From the NCBI GenBank assembly GCA_012845835.1, contig JABAKD010000001.1:18096090-18160089 (forward strand): a stretch of 64,000 nucleotides of DNA, read 5' to 3'. Within the stretch, counting starts at the first letter, position 1, and every line of letters starts with the position of its first letter. The DNA is from Undaria pinnatifida. Lineage: Eukaryota; Sar; Phaeophyceae; Laminariales; Alariaceae. The notes below the pieces were generated by a model that saw nothing but the letters and a program-made list of their open reading frames with translations, was not told the origin of the DNA and searched no databases. Position numbers and translations under genes: made by a program. Positions 41,404-51,972 of this stretch are shown here, one piece after another.

Positions 41404-43455
41404 TGAGATCGAGGATTTCGCGGAAAGTTATCCCTGCAGGCTGTTTGGTTGATACTCCACTCGCGCGGGCTATCGGGGGGGTGCATGTCCTCATGAAGGG
41501 CAATAGGTCGGCGATTCTCCTTAGCGCTAGCAATACTGTTAATAATACCAAAGCCACCAGGGTGATACAAAGCCGTCAAGTCTTGAAATCACTCTGCGCG
41601 GCTCGTTTTACATACACCAAAAACACAAGAAGCGCCACGTTTCCTCTTAAATCGGGACACCCACTGTAGCTCATCACAGGTCTTGATACTAGTATAGCCT
41701 TTTCGGGCTCAGTTCTTCTCTAGCATAAACATAACACATAGACTACGGGTGGAACTACTGTGAGGTCGAGGATTTGGTCCAAAGTCATCTTTGCAAGCTA
41801 TGTGTGTGACAATCCGATCACGCGTGTTTCGGAGGAGTGCACGTCCTCATGGAGGATGCATAGGTCGGCAGGTACCCTGGTAGCTACTACCTGTAGCAGC
41901 TACCAGGGTCGACAGGGCGATAAAAACAAAGACGTCCAGTCGTGGACCACTCCGCGGGGTCATTTCATATCCCCCAAAACCACGACAAGTGCGGCATTTC
42001 CTCTTAAACCGGGGCACCCACTGTAGCTTATCACAAGTCTTTATACTATTAATAACAGTCATTTTGGGTGTGTCATTTCTACGAAAAACGAACACTACGG
42101 GTGCAGCTGCTGTGTAATCGAGGACTTGGTCGAAACTCATTTTTGCAAGCCGTGTGATACTCCGAGCGCGCGTGTTACGGGGGTGTTCATGTCCTCGAGA
42201 CGGACGCATAGGTCGGCAACTCCCCTTGGTGCTAGCTACTGTGGTACCAGGGTCAATAGGGTGAGAAAAACAAAGACATTCAGCCGTTAACCGCTCTGCG
42301 GGGGTCATTTCATACCCACCAAAAACACGACAAGCGCGATATTTCCTCTTAAACCGGGGCACCCACTGTAACTCGTCACAGGTCTTCATTTTAACAGTCC
42401 TTTTGGAGACCTCATGTACTAAAAAAGAAAAAAAACAAACCACTGCTACATCTGTGAGCTCGAGGATTTCGCGAAACTCATCTTCGCAAGTTCTGTGTGG
42501 TGGATATTCCGATCGCGCGTGTTACGCGGGTGTGCATGTCCTCATGAAGGATGCAAAGGTCGGCGGCTCCCCTTCGTGCCAGCTCCACCAATACCAGGGT
42601 TAACAGGGCGATACGATACTAGACTAAGACGTTCAGCCTTTTACTACTCTGCAGAGCTCAGTTGACATCAAAAACACAAGAGTTACGATATTTCCTCTTA
42701 TATCGGAGGTACCCGCCGTAGCTCATCACAGGTCTTGATCCTAATATAGCCCTTTTCGGGCTCATTTTTGTTCATCGAAAACATAAAATATAAAATACAC
42801 TATTAAAAGGGGTACAGCTGTGACCTCGAGGATTTCGTCGAACACTCATCTTTGTAATCTCTGTGGTAGATATTCCGATCGCGCGTGTTTCAGGGGGGTG
42901 CTTGTCCCCAACCCCTTGGAGGATACAGAGGTAGGCAAGTCCCCTTGGTGCTAATTACTACGATTAATACTACTGTAGCTCCAGGGTCAACAGGGAAATT
43001 GGACACTAAGACGTTCAGATTAATCACTCTGCGGGGCTCGTTTGATATCCACCAAAAACACAAGAAGCGCGATATTTCCTCTTAAACCGGGGTACCCACG
43101 ACTGTAGCTCGTCGCAGGTCGTAAAATCATTGGGACTGTTGGGGCTCGTTTTTAGTAAAAACTAAAAAATACTGCTGCTAATACCAGCTACAGCTGTGAG
43201 ATCGAGGACTTCGTCGAAACTCATCATTTTTGCAATCTGTGCGCGGTAGATACTCCGATCGCGCCTGTTACGGGGTTGTGCATGTCCTCACCAAGGACGA
43301 CAGTAGGTCGCCGACTTCCCGTTGTGCTAGCGATGATAATGCCAAAGTCAACAGGTCTATGCGATACAAAGACGTTCAGCCTTCAAATCACTCTGCGGGG
43401 GTGACTATAATATATCATCCAAAAACACGACAAGTGCGATGTTCCCCAAATGTCT
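41404..43455 (+). repeat. Six-unit satellite array, unit about 355 bp
   Basis: Units start at TGAG.TCGAGGA in 41404, 41761, 42113, 42454, 42821 and 43197 (spacing 341-376). Each contains TTTGCAAGC, CTCCGATCGCGCGTGTTAC, GCATGTCCTCATGAAGGA, AGGTCGGC, CAGGGTCAACAGGG, CAAAAACACAAGAAGCGC, GATATTTCCTCTTAAACCGG and ACCCACTGTAGCTCATCACA. Units diverge by substitutions and small indels. Solitary fragments lie at 13980, 34005, 44055, 55795, 61045 and 62505. Confidence 0.9.
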
Positions 43456-43684
43456 AGCGTAAAAGGCAGAGCATGCGGCGGTGCGAGCGCCACCATGCTC
43501 TCCTCGTGTCGAATAGCTCCGACCGTTGTCCTTCGTGAACAACCCCAACCCCGCAGAAAGGGCTGCGTACGAATAGTGTGGCTGATTATGTAGCCCTACA
43601 CACACAAAATGAACGTGTTTTTTTTTTGTTCTTTTTCTTTCCAACCCCCTTACAACAGAATCTACGTTTTTGGAACAAAGTACT

Positions 43685-43776
43685 CTTGTTGTTCTTGTTG
43701 TTGTTGTCACATGAACTCGCACAATCAAGTCCGTGGTCACAGGACAGGCTCCAGTCACTCTGGAGCTGAGGAATAG
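43685..43776 (-). mobile_element. (AAC)n-tailed repeat end, inverted copy
   Basis: Reverse complement of the last 85 bases of 41161-41349, including GAGTGACTGGAGCCTGTCC and CTGTGACCACGGACTTGATT. With 41161-41349 it brackets the satellite array as an inverted repeat of about 85 bp. Confidence 0.75.
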
Positions 43777-44519
43777 CCTACACTCCTTGGAATCTGTGTT
43801 TTTTTTTTTTCGCTCTATTGAGTGCGTGTGTGTTCGTGTGTGTATTCTTCACATCAAAGTGACGTTTCCACTCATCTACATACAGCACAAAACCAGTGAC
43901 TGCGTCGATGCCTCCTTTTAAAGAGACGAGCGTTTTTGTGTGCATGTGGGCGTGTTTATTTCACAGCGAAAGTTGAATACTCCGAACCCGATGTTACCTT
44001 CGCCGGCAACAGCAGGGGTCGAAAGGCGGCGGGTTCAAAAAACAAAAAAGGTCTGCGCATCACCCTGTTGACCCTGGTACATACACACTAGCTAGAGCTA
44101 AGGGCAGTCGCCGACCTATGTCCTTCACGAGGACATGCACACACCGTAACACGCGCGATCGGAGCATTACACACAGCTTGCAAAAACATAAGTTTCGACA
44201 AAATCCTGGACTACACAGCTGAACCTACACGTGCTACTGACGTACCTTTAATTCTTGATGAAAACACAAGAAAAAAAAGAGAGATTTCCGCGTTCTGTCT
44301 TGTTTCTTTTGCTCGTGTCGGTGAACGCGAGATAGCGTGAGCGAACGAAACCTTGGATGACGATCGACGGGCAGTGGAAAAGCTGCACCCCAACCCTAGT
44401 GGGGGGGGGGGAGGAGGGTGTAGTCCTGTCATCCACAGCCGAGGTCGTATGGCCGTAGTCCCTCGCATCCCTATTATTTTACTGATCCTATTTTATTATT
44501 TTTGTCGCTAAGTACTCTC
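43777..44519. other. Repeat fragments, no gene
   Basis: A minus-strand fragment of family G lies at 43855-43925 (CCACTCATCTACATACAGCAC). A minus-strand satellite fragment lies at 44055-44225 (CTGTTGACCCTGGTAC, GAGGACATGCA, TTTCGACAAAATCC). The rest is unassigned. Confidence 0.55.
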
Positions 44520-44835
44520 CAGCCCAGCTCGTAAGAGGCTTTACCCTCGACGACCTCCTGGACACTAACATCCGTGGTCACAGCAGTGCCTTCCCTTCTT
44601 CCCCCCGGTACATGCCTTCATGTCTATCGCGCATAGGGTTTGGTTCAGCATTCCCAATGTTCAGCTTTGTACTCTAGTCGACTTTTATCGCATTTTGTTA
44701 ACTCACGCTCTCGTGCTTTCCGCTACTCATAGTCAATTTGTTACGCAAGAAAAAAAAAAACACTACCATACCAGCACGAGTATGCACGCGGGAGGATTCG
44801 AAATCGCATCATTGACTTGAGTGAGGACGACATTC
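44520..44835 (-). mobile_element. tRNA-derived SINE, type 2, minus strand
   Basis: In minus sense: B box GATTTCGAATCCTCCC (about 44800-44785), then GTGCATACTCG, GAGAGCGTGAGTTA, CCCTATGCGCGATA, ATGAAGGCA and CTGTGACCACGG. Same order as 54348-54615 (plus). Confidence 0.7.
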
Positions 44836-44924
44836 ACCTACCTACTACTTCAAAGGGGACGTCTGCGATGTGCACTGCCGACATGGAACACGTCGGCTTT
44901 TCACCGACAAGGCAGGCATCGCGG

Positions 44925-45265
44925 TCACCAAGCGACAAGTGCCGTAAGGTGTTTTAGTTTGGCGAGAGTTCCACGAAGGGTGAGCTGCATCCTACTTAAA
45001 ACCACTTGCGAGGCGGACTTCGGCACCTCGTGCGTACTTCCTTGCATGCGTATGGGTGACAGCTTCGAACCATCAATAACATTGTTTTCAAATGGTGTGG
45101 CCACTTCCAGAGACAGGAAAATGAAGGAGAGAGAGAGAGAGACCTGGGACCACCGACGATGCCAGGACGCGGCAATTCCACTCCTTGAGAGACGGCAAAT
45201 TTCCATGAGTTCACCTTGACTGACGCCGAAGCACTAGGTTTAGTGAGGAACGCTTGCTTATACAC
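44925..45265 (-). pseudogene. Coding-like fragment, unknown protein
   Basis: Two minus-strand open segments join in frame if a 50-base GT-AG stretch (45153-45104) with a TC-rich tract is removed. The upstream one (45265-45154) reads KPSASASVKVNSWKFAVSQ and GVELPRPGIV; the downstream one (45103-44925) reads ATPFENNVIDGSKLSPIRM and LSRMQLTLRGTLAKLKHLTA, ending in TGA. Residue texture looks protein-like and unlike the repeats around it. The gap could be a very short intron or a microsatellite insertion that broke the frame. An upstream stop at about 45283 and flanking SINEs favour a gene fragment. No family recognised. Confidence 0.4.
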
Positions 45266-45324
45266 CCTTCATCGCGCCAATTGTGGGTGGCATCGGATGG
45301 CTAGTAACATTGCTTCTTTTTTTT

Positions 45325-45650
45325 TCCTTTCTCTCGTTTATTATCCTCGCACTACCCTCGCGCTCCCTCTAACTCAGATCCGGGGGTCACATAGCGGGCC
45401 CTTCCTCCCACCCCCCTCCTACGGCGGTACGTATGTACGTGCTTTCATGTTTATCGCGACAAGAATGCGGGATTTTCTTCCCTCGTCGACTCGCCTCGAA
45501 GTTTGCTGTATTTGTTTTGTTTACGTATCTCTGTCTCGGAGTGTTGAACCACAGAGCTCAAAGCTCAGAGAGCTCGTCTCTCTATGCACGCGTGTGTTCT
45601 TCGCATTCAACTGATCTTTCCATCCATCTACACCCAGCACAAACTCAGCA
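45325..45650 (-). mobile_element. SINE body joined to a family G fragment
   Basis: 45331-45500 matches the SINE body in minus orientation (CTCAGATCCGGGGGTCAC, TTTATCGCGA, CTTCCCTCGTCGACTCG). From about 45515 it changes to family G (CGTATCTCTGTCTC..GAGCTCGTCTCTC). The join indicates truncation or nested insertion. Confidence 0.6.
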
Positions 45651-46364
45651 GTCTCCGCCCCGTTGCCTCCTAGACAGTCGAGCCCTGTGCCCACAATCTA
45701 CGGGACAGAGATACACTCTGCGACGCATCAGCACGGACGCTGGTTGTGCTGGGTGGAGATGGGTGGAAAGATAATTTCAACAGGAAGAACACACACGGTC
45801 GTGTAAAAGGTCGTAGATAATCCAAAGCTGAGAAGGAACTGAAAGCGTCCATGAAGTGACGAAAAAACCGGAAAAAAAAACAAAAACGTTCCACATGCAC
45901 CATGATACAGATAAAAATATACTTCCAAGTATACTGGTATTCGTACCCGATAGCGAAAAAAAAAGCATGCTGACCCTATCCACTACCCTACCCACTGGCA
46001 CTGCTGTTTTTAGTACTAGAACAATAGTTGCGGTTTCGTCTGTGCACTCTCAGACTGGTACAATAGTTGAGGGTTCTCTTCCATCTGTGCATGTGTTCTT
46101 CACATTAAACCAATCTTCCCACCCATCTATATGCAGCACAACCACTGTCCGTGCTAGCGCCTCATAAAGAGAGGCGACCTGTGTGGTCACAAACTACTGA
46201 AAATGCAACAACAATGAATACAGGCGCTATGGGGGCTAGAACGAAGACAACCACTGCCGCTGCCATTTTGCACAAGAGGCACACACACAACCACTGCCAC
46301 GCACATTCTACGAGTGATACGAAAGAACCACGAAAGGTGCAGCAAAATTTACATATTTTGCTCA
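45651..46364. other. Family G fragments and spacer
   Basis: Fragments with the conserved phrase CAGCACAACCAGTGTCCGTGC or its complement occur at about 45728-45775 and 46090-46195. No gene recognised. Confidence 0.5.
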
Positions 46365-46615
46365 TCCCATCTATAGTCCTCGCACTTCCTCTTTCTATTT
46401 CTCCCTCCCTAAACGTAACTCAGATCCAGGGCGCGACTAAGCAGGGTCTTCTCTCCCCTCCCCAACACGGCGGCATATTATACACACACATCATACATAC
46501 GTGCCTTCGTTTTTGTCACGATAAGACTTTAGCCCTTTCTTCCCTCGTCAACTCGCATCGAATTGCGCCTACCCACGCTGCAAGGCGCTCTCAGCAGTTG
46601 ATTCCTTTGACAGTA
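46365..46615 (-). mobile_element. SINE body, minus strand
   Basis: Shares ACGTAACTCAGATCCAGGG, GTGCCTTCGTTTTTGTC, CTTCCCTCGTCAACTCGC, CCTACCCACGCTGC and GCGCTCTCAGCAGTTGATTCC with other copies. Confidence 0.7.
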
Positions 46616-46735
46616 TACTTGCAGTAGTGGATCAGACAAAAAGAAAGCACACCGCCACCTCATTACCACCCATTCATACATATATCTACAGGTAGGAAGG
46701 AGAATATGAAGCAGTACACGTGCCACTGCCGGCAC

Positions 46736-47002
46736 CTACGCTGCTAGCGTGTCATGTTCATACATCTCCATTCCTGCTGCGCTGCACTTCGCACCAAAGA
46801 CACGGCGAGAACTGTCAAGCAGGGGAAAACCCGCGCTGTCTAATACAAGTGTGTGTCGAATCTTCCCCACTCGAAACGTGGCAGTTTCGTACCTGGTACC
46901 AGCAAAGGCAAACTTATAGCGGGTGTGCGTCGGCAAGGGAAAATCGCAGCGGTCAAGGGGGTCTGTCCAGTGTTCCACCCTCAACACGACAGTAGGTCGT
47001 AA
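46736..47002 (-). CDS. Possible terminal coding exon, unknown protein
   Basis: Minus-strand open segment of 89 codons including the stop, in frame from an acceptor-like CACCGAG (AG at 47004-47003). The peptide includes LRPTVVLRVEHWTDPLD, FAFAGTRYETATFRVGKIRH and TLVLDSAGFPLLDSSRRVFG, a mixed beta-like composition unlike repeat translations. Upstream sequence on this strand is the 29-bp minisatellite, whose units contain stops and so would have to be intronic. I recognise no family. It could also be part of a decayed transposon protein. Confidence 0.4.
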   Translation of the reverse strand, partial: LRPTVVLRVEHWTDPLDRCDFPLPTHTRYKFAFAGTRYETATFRVGKIRHTLVLDSAGFPLLDSSRRVFGAKCSAAGMEMYEHDTLAA

Positions 47003-47475
47003 CTCGGTGTCATCCAAGGCCAACTGGTTAGCTTGGTGTCAGCCAAGGCCAATTGATTAGCTTGGTGTCGGCCAAGGCCAACTGAATAGCTTGGTGTCGG
47101 CCAAGGCCAATCGATTAGCCTGGTGTCAGCCAAGGCCAATTGATTAGCTTGGTGTCAGCCGAGGCCAATCGATTAGCTTGGTGTAGCTTGGTGTCGGCCA
47201 AGGCCAATTGAATAGCTTGGTGTCGGCCAAGGCCAACTGATTATTGTGTCGGCCAAGGCCAATTGATTGGCTTGGTGTCACCCAAGGCCAAGTGATTAGC
47301 TTGGTGTAAGCCAAGGCCAACTGATTAGCTCGGTGTCAGCCAAGGCCAACTGATTAGCTTGGTGTCGGCCAAGGCCAATTAATTAGCTTGGTGTCAGCCA
47401 AGGCCAACTGATTAGCTTGGTGTCAGCCAAGGCCAACTAATTAGCTTGGTATCAGCCAAAGCCAATTGATAGGGC
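47003..47475. repeat. 29-bp minisatellite, about 16 units
   Basis: Unit TTAGCTTGGTGTCAGCCAAG plus GCCAACTGA, tandemly repeated with variants (GGCC/AGCC, AATTGA/AACTGA, one truncated double unit near 47180). Divergence between neighbours is low, so the array is probably young or homogenised. It separates two divergently oriented coding-like segments. Confidence 0.95.
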
Positions 47476-47476
47476 T

Positions 47477-47668
47477 GTGTGTTCTTCACATTACAGTGAT
47501 ATGTTAGTATTAGAAGTGCTGTGTCGAATGTTCTATCCTGTGGCGGTTATCTCCAAGTACCCTATGATATCCCTTGATGGCAAGCCGTACCTATTAATAG
47601 CACATACACGACCAGCCGTCCACAGCAGCGGGTTAGCTGTATTTCACGGTTACACGGTCTACTGGTAG
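47477..47668 (+). CDS. Possible small coding segment, unknown
   Basis: Plus-strand open segment ending in TAG at 47668. After a possible acceptor ATTACAG it reads DMLVLEVLCRMFYPVAVISK, then YPMISLDGKPYLLIAHTRPA and a VFHGYTVYW end. The composition looks protein-like, but the first 20 bases (GTGTTCTTCACATTACAGTG) belong to family G, so the acceptor may be fortuitous. No homology recognised. Confidence 0.25.
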   Translation: MCSSHYSDMLVLEVLCRMFYPVAVISKYPMISLDGKPYLLIAHTRPAVHSSGLAVFHGYTVYW

Positions 47669-47689
47669 TTACTATATTAGACGGGCACA

Positions 47690-48114
47690 GAGTAGTGCTC
47701 CCGGGTCAGCAAGCGTGAGTTAGCAAAAACTCGATGAAAAACGACGAACACAAGACCGAAAAGTGGGAACGCTGTGCCCTCCACGCGAAAAAATAGAAGG
47801 CATGTTCCGAGGGGGGAGAAGGTAAAACACCTGTGGTCACGGGTCGTGCAGAAGATCGCTGAGAGGTAAAGCCTAGGCTTACGGGTTGAACTGGGAAGCA
47901 AGAGTAATCATATGTACAAAAAAATATATAGAAAAACACGGTACCCTTTCGTGCTGTGTACACTAGTGGTGGCGAAAATCTCTCGTCACGCAACCTCGTC
48001 CTAGAGGGTACAAGCTTCCCCTTGCTTCGGGATGAGTGTTGGCTTGATATCTCGAGAGTGTCCCAAGCCGAAAGGTGGGAAAAACAAAAAAAAGTATTAA
48101 ACCTAGGAGAAAAT
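47690..48114 (+). mobile_element. SINE type 2 fragment, plus strand
   Basis: 47700-47860 has AAGCGTGAGTTAGCAAAAACTC, GATGAAAAACGACGA, GGGAGAAGG and ACACCTGTGGTCACGG, matching 54480-54610. The remainder up to 48114 is unassigned. Confidence 0.6.
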
Positions 48115-48325
48115 AAGCCAAGGTCGGGTCGACATACTCACGCCTCCGCATACACCGGCAGCTTGCGCTGCCGAAGTAGTAACGGGGACCGCCGGTAGGG
48201 ACAGCTCGCGCGATCGCTATCGCGGGAAGCGAAGGACAAGCCAGAACATCAGCTGGATTGCGAATACAGTGGAGTTAAATTGACACACGACGTGTATGAA
48301 AATACGTGCAAGTGTGATGAGCATA
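48115..48325 (-). repeat. Family C repeat, left part, interrupted
   Basis: Minus-oriented family C (GTCGACATACTCACGC, CGGCAGCTTGCGCTGCCG, GACCGCCGGTAGGGACAG). It stops at GTGATGAGCATA, where an inverted-repeat element is inserted; the end of the repeat (CCCCATCCGCCGGAGGAT) resumes at about 49110. Confidence 0.7.
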
Positions 48326-49094
48326 GGCCATTTCTTATGCAGTCGGATTCCGCCAGTCGAGAACGGCCCTTTTCGACTGGATTCTTCTGGTCCTTCTTCT
48401 TATCGTCAGTCGAGTTGATTTTATAGTTTTTGTGCTCTTCCTAGAGGCGGTTGGTGTGAGGGAGTTCTGCTGTACAGCAGGCGAAATCGGTTGGCAGCTG
48501 TGCTTCGCGCTGTCTCCGCGAGCAACGGCTCGACGAACCTTCGTCCCAGCGAGTTGGTGGCTTTGGGCTTAGCCAAAAGCCGCCAAAGCTGCGTTCGTGC
48601 AGTTGCACTCAGCCGAGAGCCGCCAAAGCTACAGCAGGCGCAGCCGTTGTTGGCAGCATGGGATCGAGACCGCGCGCTGCTGCCGTCGTATGATACACGC
48701 TGCTGGCGAGCGGAACTAGGAATGCGCCACGCTGACTTGTTGCGAGAAGCAACAGCAGGAATAGCCAAGCCAGCGTCAGCGCCTTGTATGATACTGCAGT
48801 GTGGTACCTGGTATGGGCGTGTGGCCGTGTGGCCGTGTGGGTGTGTGTTTGGTGGTGGGATGGGCGATGCGATCGGTTCAAAAAACACGTGTAAAACTTT
48901 TTCGACAGAGTTTTTCGACTGGAGGATGCAGTCGAAAAAGTCGAGTTTTTCGACTGGATCCGCCAGTCGGAATTCTCAGTCGAAAAAAGTTGAGTCGAAA
49001 AAGCCCTTTTTCGACTGCGTAAGAAAGCCCGATTTGGGCTTCAGTCGAAAAAGGCCGTTTTCGACTGACAAATCCGACTGCATAACAAATGGCC
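48326..49094. mobile_element. 769-bp terminal-inverted-repeat element inserted in family C
   Basis: The ends GGCCATTTCTTATGCAGTC and GACTGCATAACAAATGGCC are inverted repeats matching at 23 of 24 positions when extended through GGATT/AATCC. Subterminal copies of CAGTCGAAAA/TTTTCGACTG are dense at both ends (48355-48420 and 48900-49075). The interior (48430-48880) is GC-rich with CAGCCGAGAGCCGCCAAAGC duplications and no credible transposase ORF. The layout fits a non-autonomous DNA transposon; target-site duplication is not clear. Confidence 0.75.
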
Positions 49095-49600
49095 TTACTA
49101 AGCTTTATTTCGCCCCATCCGCCGGAGGATGAAGAAAAAAAAAAAAAAAAAACCTAAGCCACCGCCCGCGCAAGTAAAATCGGGCAAGTTACTCCGACCA
49201 GCCCAGACGACTTGCACAGCTCAGTCTACTCCAGCATCCCTTCATAGCGCCGGTCGCCACGGTGGTCTAGTCGCTATCCTGGAATGTTTATAGCTTAGCT
49301 TAGTCCCTCGTTTCTCTTCATCCTCGGGCGGATGGGGGAAAATCAAACCTAAAGCTCACCACACTTCCACGTATTTTCATACACGTCGTGTCAAATTTAA
49401 CTCAACTGCATATATTCGCAATCCAGCGCGAGCTGGCGGGTCCTTCAGTTCCCGTGGAAGCGACAGCGCGAGCTGTCCCTACCGACGGTTCGCATTTCTA
49501 CTACTCCAGCAGCGCAAGCTGCCGTTGCGTACGGATGCGTGAGTATGTCGACCCGATACATAGCGCAACAGCTTCGTCTACTCCAATAACCCGTTATAAT
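49095..49600 (+). repeat. Family C remainder and a second family C copy
   Basis: 49095-49140 completes the interrupted copy. A SINE-head fragment (GCCGGTCGCCACGGTGGTC) lies at 49249. 49315-49560 is a plus-oriented family C copy with GGGCGGATGGGGG, CAGCGCGAGCTG and ACTCCAGCAGCGCAAGCTG. Confidence 0.65.
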
Positions 49601-49955
49601 GCCGGTCGCCCCGGTGGTCTAGTGGCTACGCTCGAACGCTATGATACTATACTATAATACTATACTATAATATTATACTCCGGAGTATTATAATACCGCG
49701 TGGGTCGACTTTTGAGTTGATTTGCAAAATAAAGGACAAAAACCAAATGAATCAAATGCTGAGACCGCCTAGCAGCGTGGGTAGGGTTAACTCGATGCGA
49801 GTCGACGAGGGAAGAAAAGGCTCAAGCCTTTTCGCGACAAAAACGAATGCGCATACAAGTGCCGGAGTGGGAATTGGGGGGGGGGAGGAGAAGAGCGTGC
49901 TTAGTCGTCCTGGATCTGAGATACGCCTACAGACGGAGAAAGAGAAAGCACAATT
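49601..49955 (+). mobile_element. tRNA-derived SINE, type 1, plus strand
   Basis: Head GCCGGTCGCCCCGGTGGTC with A-box-like GTGGTCTAGTGG, an AT-rich palindromic insert (49640-49700, centre ACTCCGGAGT) and a body with CTGAGACCGCCTAGCAGCG, GCGAGTCGACGAGGGAAG and GGATCTGAGA. The B box is not recognisable in this copy. Confidence 0.65.
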
Positions 49956-50334
49956 GCGAAGAACATCGCATTCACAGACGGGATGAACAAAAGAACAAAC
50001 AAAGTGTCCGAAAAAACATGATCAATGCAGCAGTATCGGCCACACGAGACAGGCCAGACTGCAGGAACAGAGGGAAAGCACCAACACGCCGCATATATCA
50101 CCTATTCCCACCTAATGAGGATCTACGAGTATATCTATCACGGCAGATCTGTACGGTCTAGCTCATGCTACCGGTTGAGAACCGTATGATCTGCATCAAG
50201 CAACTGCTGTTTCAATGGTGGATTCTGCACTCTACATACCTGCACATCTCAGAAAACAGCAGACACAGCAGTTATAGGATCTACTGTTGTGTGCTCTTCG
50301 CATCAAGAACATATTTACACCGATCTACACTTTT
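49956..50334. other. Spacer, nothing recognised
   Basis: About 380 bases without a coding signal or clear repeat match. Confidence 0.4.
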
Positions 50335-50690
50335 TTTTTTTTTTCGTCCCATTTGTTATCCTCGCACTATACTCTCGCCCTCCCTCCCAGTAGTAACTCA
50401 GATCCGGGGTCACATTGCGGGCTCTTCTCCCCCCTCCCCACTACGGCACGTGCCTTCATTTTTATCCCGAGAAATAATTCACCATTTTCTTCCCTCGTCG
50501 ACTGGCGTCAAATTGTGCGTACCCACGCTGCTAGGCGTTATCAGCACTTGATCCTTTTTTTCTTGCATTTTTGCGAATAAAGTCAAGTCTCCCCATGGTG
50601 TGAATTGAACTCAAAGACCAACGCTAGTAGTATTCGAGGGTAATCACCAGACCACCGGGGCGACCGGCTCATTAACTAGCGCTAATCCCT
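50335..50690 (-). mobile_element. tRNA-derived SINE, type 1, near complete, minus strand
   Basis: In minus sense: head GAGCCGGTCGCCCCGGTGG with A-box-like TGGTCTGGTGATT (about 50665), B-box-like GAGTTCAATTCACACC (about 50610), then GTGCTGATAACGCCTAGCAG, GACGAGGGAAGAAAATG, ATGAAGGCACGTGCC, ATGTGACCCCGGATCTGAG and GAGTATAGTGCGAGGATAAC. This is the best reference copy of type 1. Confidence 0.75.
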
Positions 50691-51526
50691 ATAACCCTAA
50701 CCCTAGCCCTAAACCTGCTGTAGATGGTCTAGACCGTGATCTGTCCTACTAGGTGTGCATGTGTCCAACAAACCCTCTCCCGAGCTAACCTCATACCCCG
50801 AACCCCAACCCTCCGGGGAACTCGAGGTCAGCCCGAGGCCGGCAGAGGGCAGAGGGGCAGTCCAGCCATACATGCATGCACCGCCGAAAATGAACCTTAC
50901 ATGCACATCTGAAAAACTGTCAAGTTAGTACAGCCCGTTCGGGTTGGTTGGCTGGTCGAGGGTCGGATGGGTTCCACTGCCGCTAAGTAGGTGGGTGAGG
51001 ATGGTTGGCTGCTTCAGAGGGAAAACATTGACAAACAAAAACTGATTATTGCAGCATCAGCATCCATCCTTCGCGCGAAGCAACCCGACTTCAGGAGGGA
51101 AAAAATTGACGACGAAAATTGACGATTACGGCATCGCCCACTGCCGGTTTGGCCATGACTAAATCGGTGGCCGAACGACAGCAACGAAAAGAAAAATAAC
51201 CGTACGGGACAGACTTGCAGCACGATCCTGCTCATGTTGCTGCGCGTTCACGCTATTGGCAGACCCCGCACTCGCCGTTTTTTTTTATCGCTAAACACGG
51301 CCACCACAAAGGTTTACAATATAACCTCGGCATTCTATATATGACAAAGGTCTTGATCTCACAGCTGGAGTGTGTTTTAATTTGTAAAAATACGACAAAG
51401 GTCTACTGTACAGCCCCTGTTTTTTCTGCGGCGGCGGCTCCTCATACGAGGGGCTCTCCACCTCATCCCTTCGCTGACGTCGGGAAACACGACAGCAAAC
51501 ACGACAGCGCAACCCGATGCAGTATG

Positions 51527-51529
<3 letters not shown>
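50691..51529. repeat. CCCTAA patch, spacer and family E copy
   Basis: 50692-50714 has CCCTAACCCTAGCCCTAAACC, telomere-like. 51000-51310 is a family E copy (GAGGGAAAA.ATTGAC..ACGAAAATTGACGATTACGGC). No gene. Confidence 0.55.
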
Positions 51530-51575
<46 letters not shown>

Positions 51576-51596
51576 ATCAATCAATCGATCAATCCA
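51530..51596. repeat. (ATCA)n microsatellite
   Basis: About 15 ATCA units with two GATC variants. Confidence 0.95.
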
Positions 51597-51719
51597 AAGG
51601 CCTGGAGGTTCAAAACATTGGAATCCTGTCGGGTTCGCTTTTTCCCCAGCTGACTAGCCTCTCTTCAGTCCCAAACATTGCCCGGCAAAAAAAAAAATCC
51701 ACCAAAATGTCATCACCCT

Positions 51720-51972
51720 GTCCGGAAATATAAGCAACACTTGAACATTCATATTGGAATAAAACGTTGCTTATGCTGGAGGACAAAAAAGAAAGCTCCC
51801 GTCTTGGCCGGAAATATAAGCATTGTTTGGTGATTAATATTAAGGAAAAACGTTGCTTATATTTCCGGACACCACAAAAAAAAATGCTTCCACTTTGTTA
51901 GGAAATAAAAAGAACTTGGAACATTCGGTCATTAATATTGAAAAAAAAAACGTTGCTTATATTTTCGAACAG
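51720..51972. repeat. Three tandem imperfect hairpins
   Basis: Units at 51720-51783, 51807-51871 and 51896-51972 (period about 88). Each starts with CCGGAAATATAAGCA or a variant and ends AACGTTGCTTATATTTCCGG or a variant, so each can fold on itself with a loop of about 30 bases. The middle unit has the best inverted match. No ORF. Confidence 0.75.
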
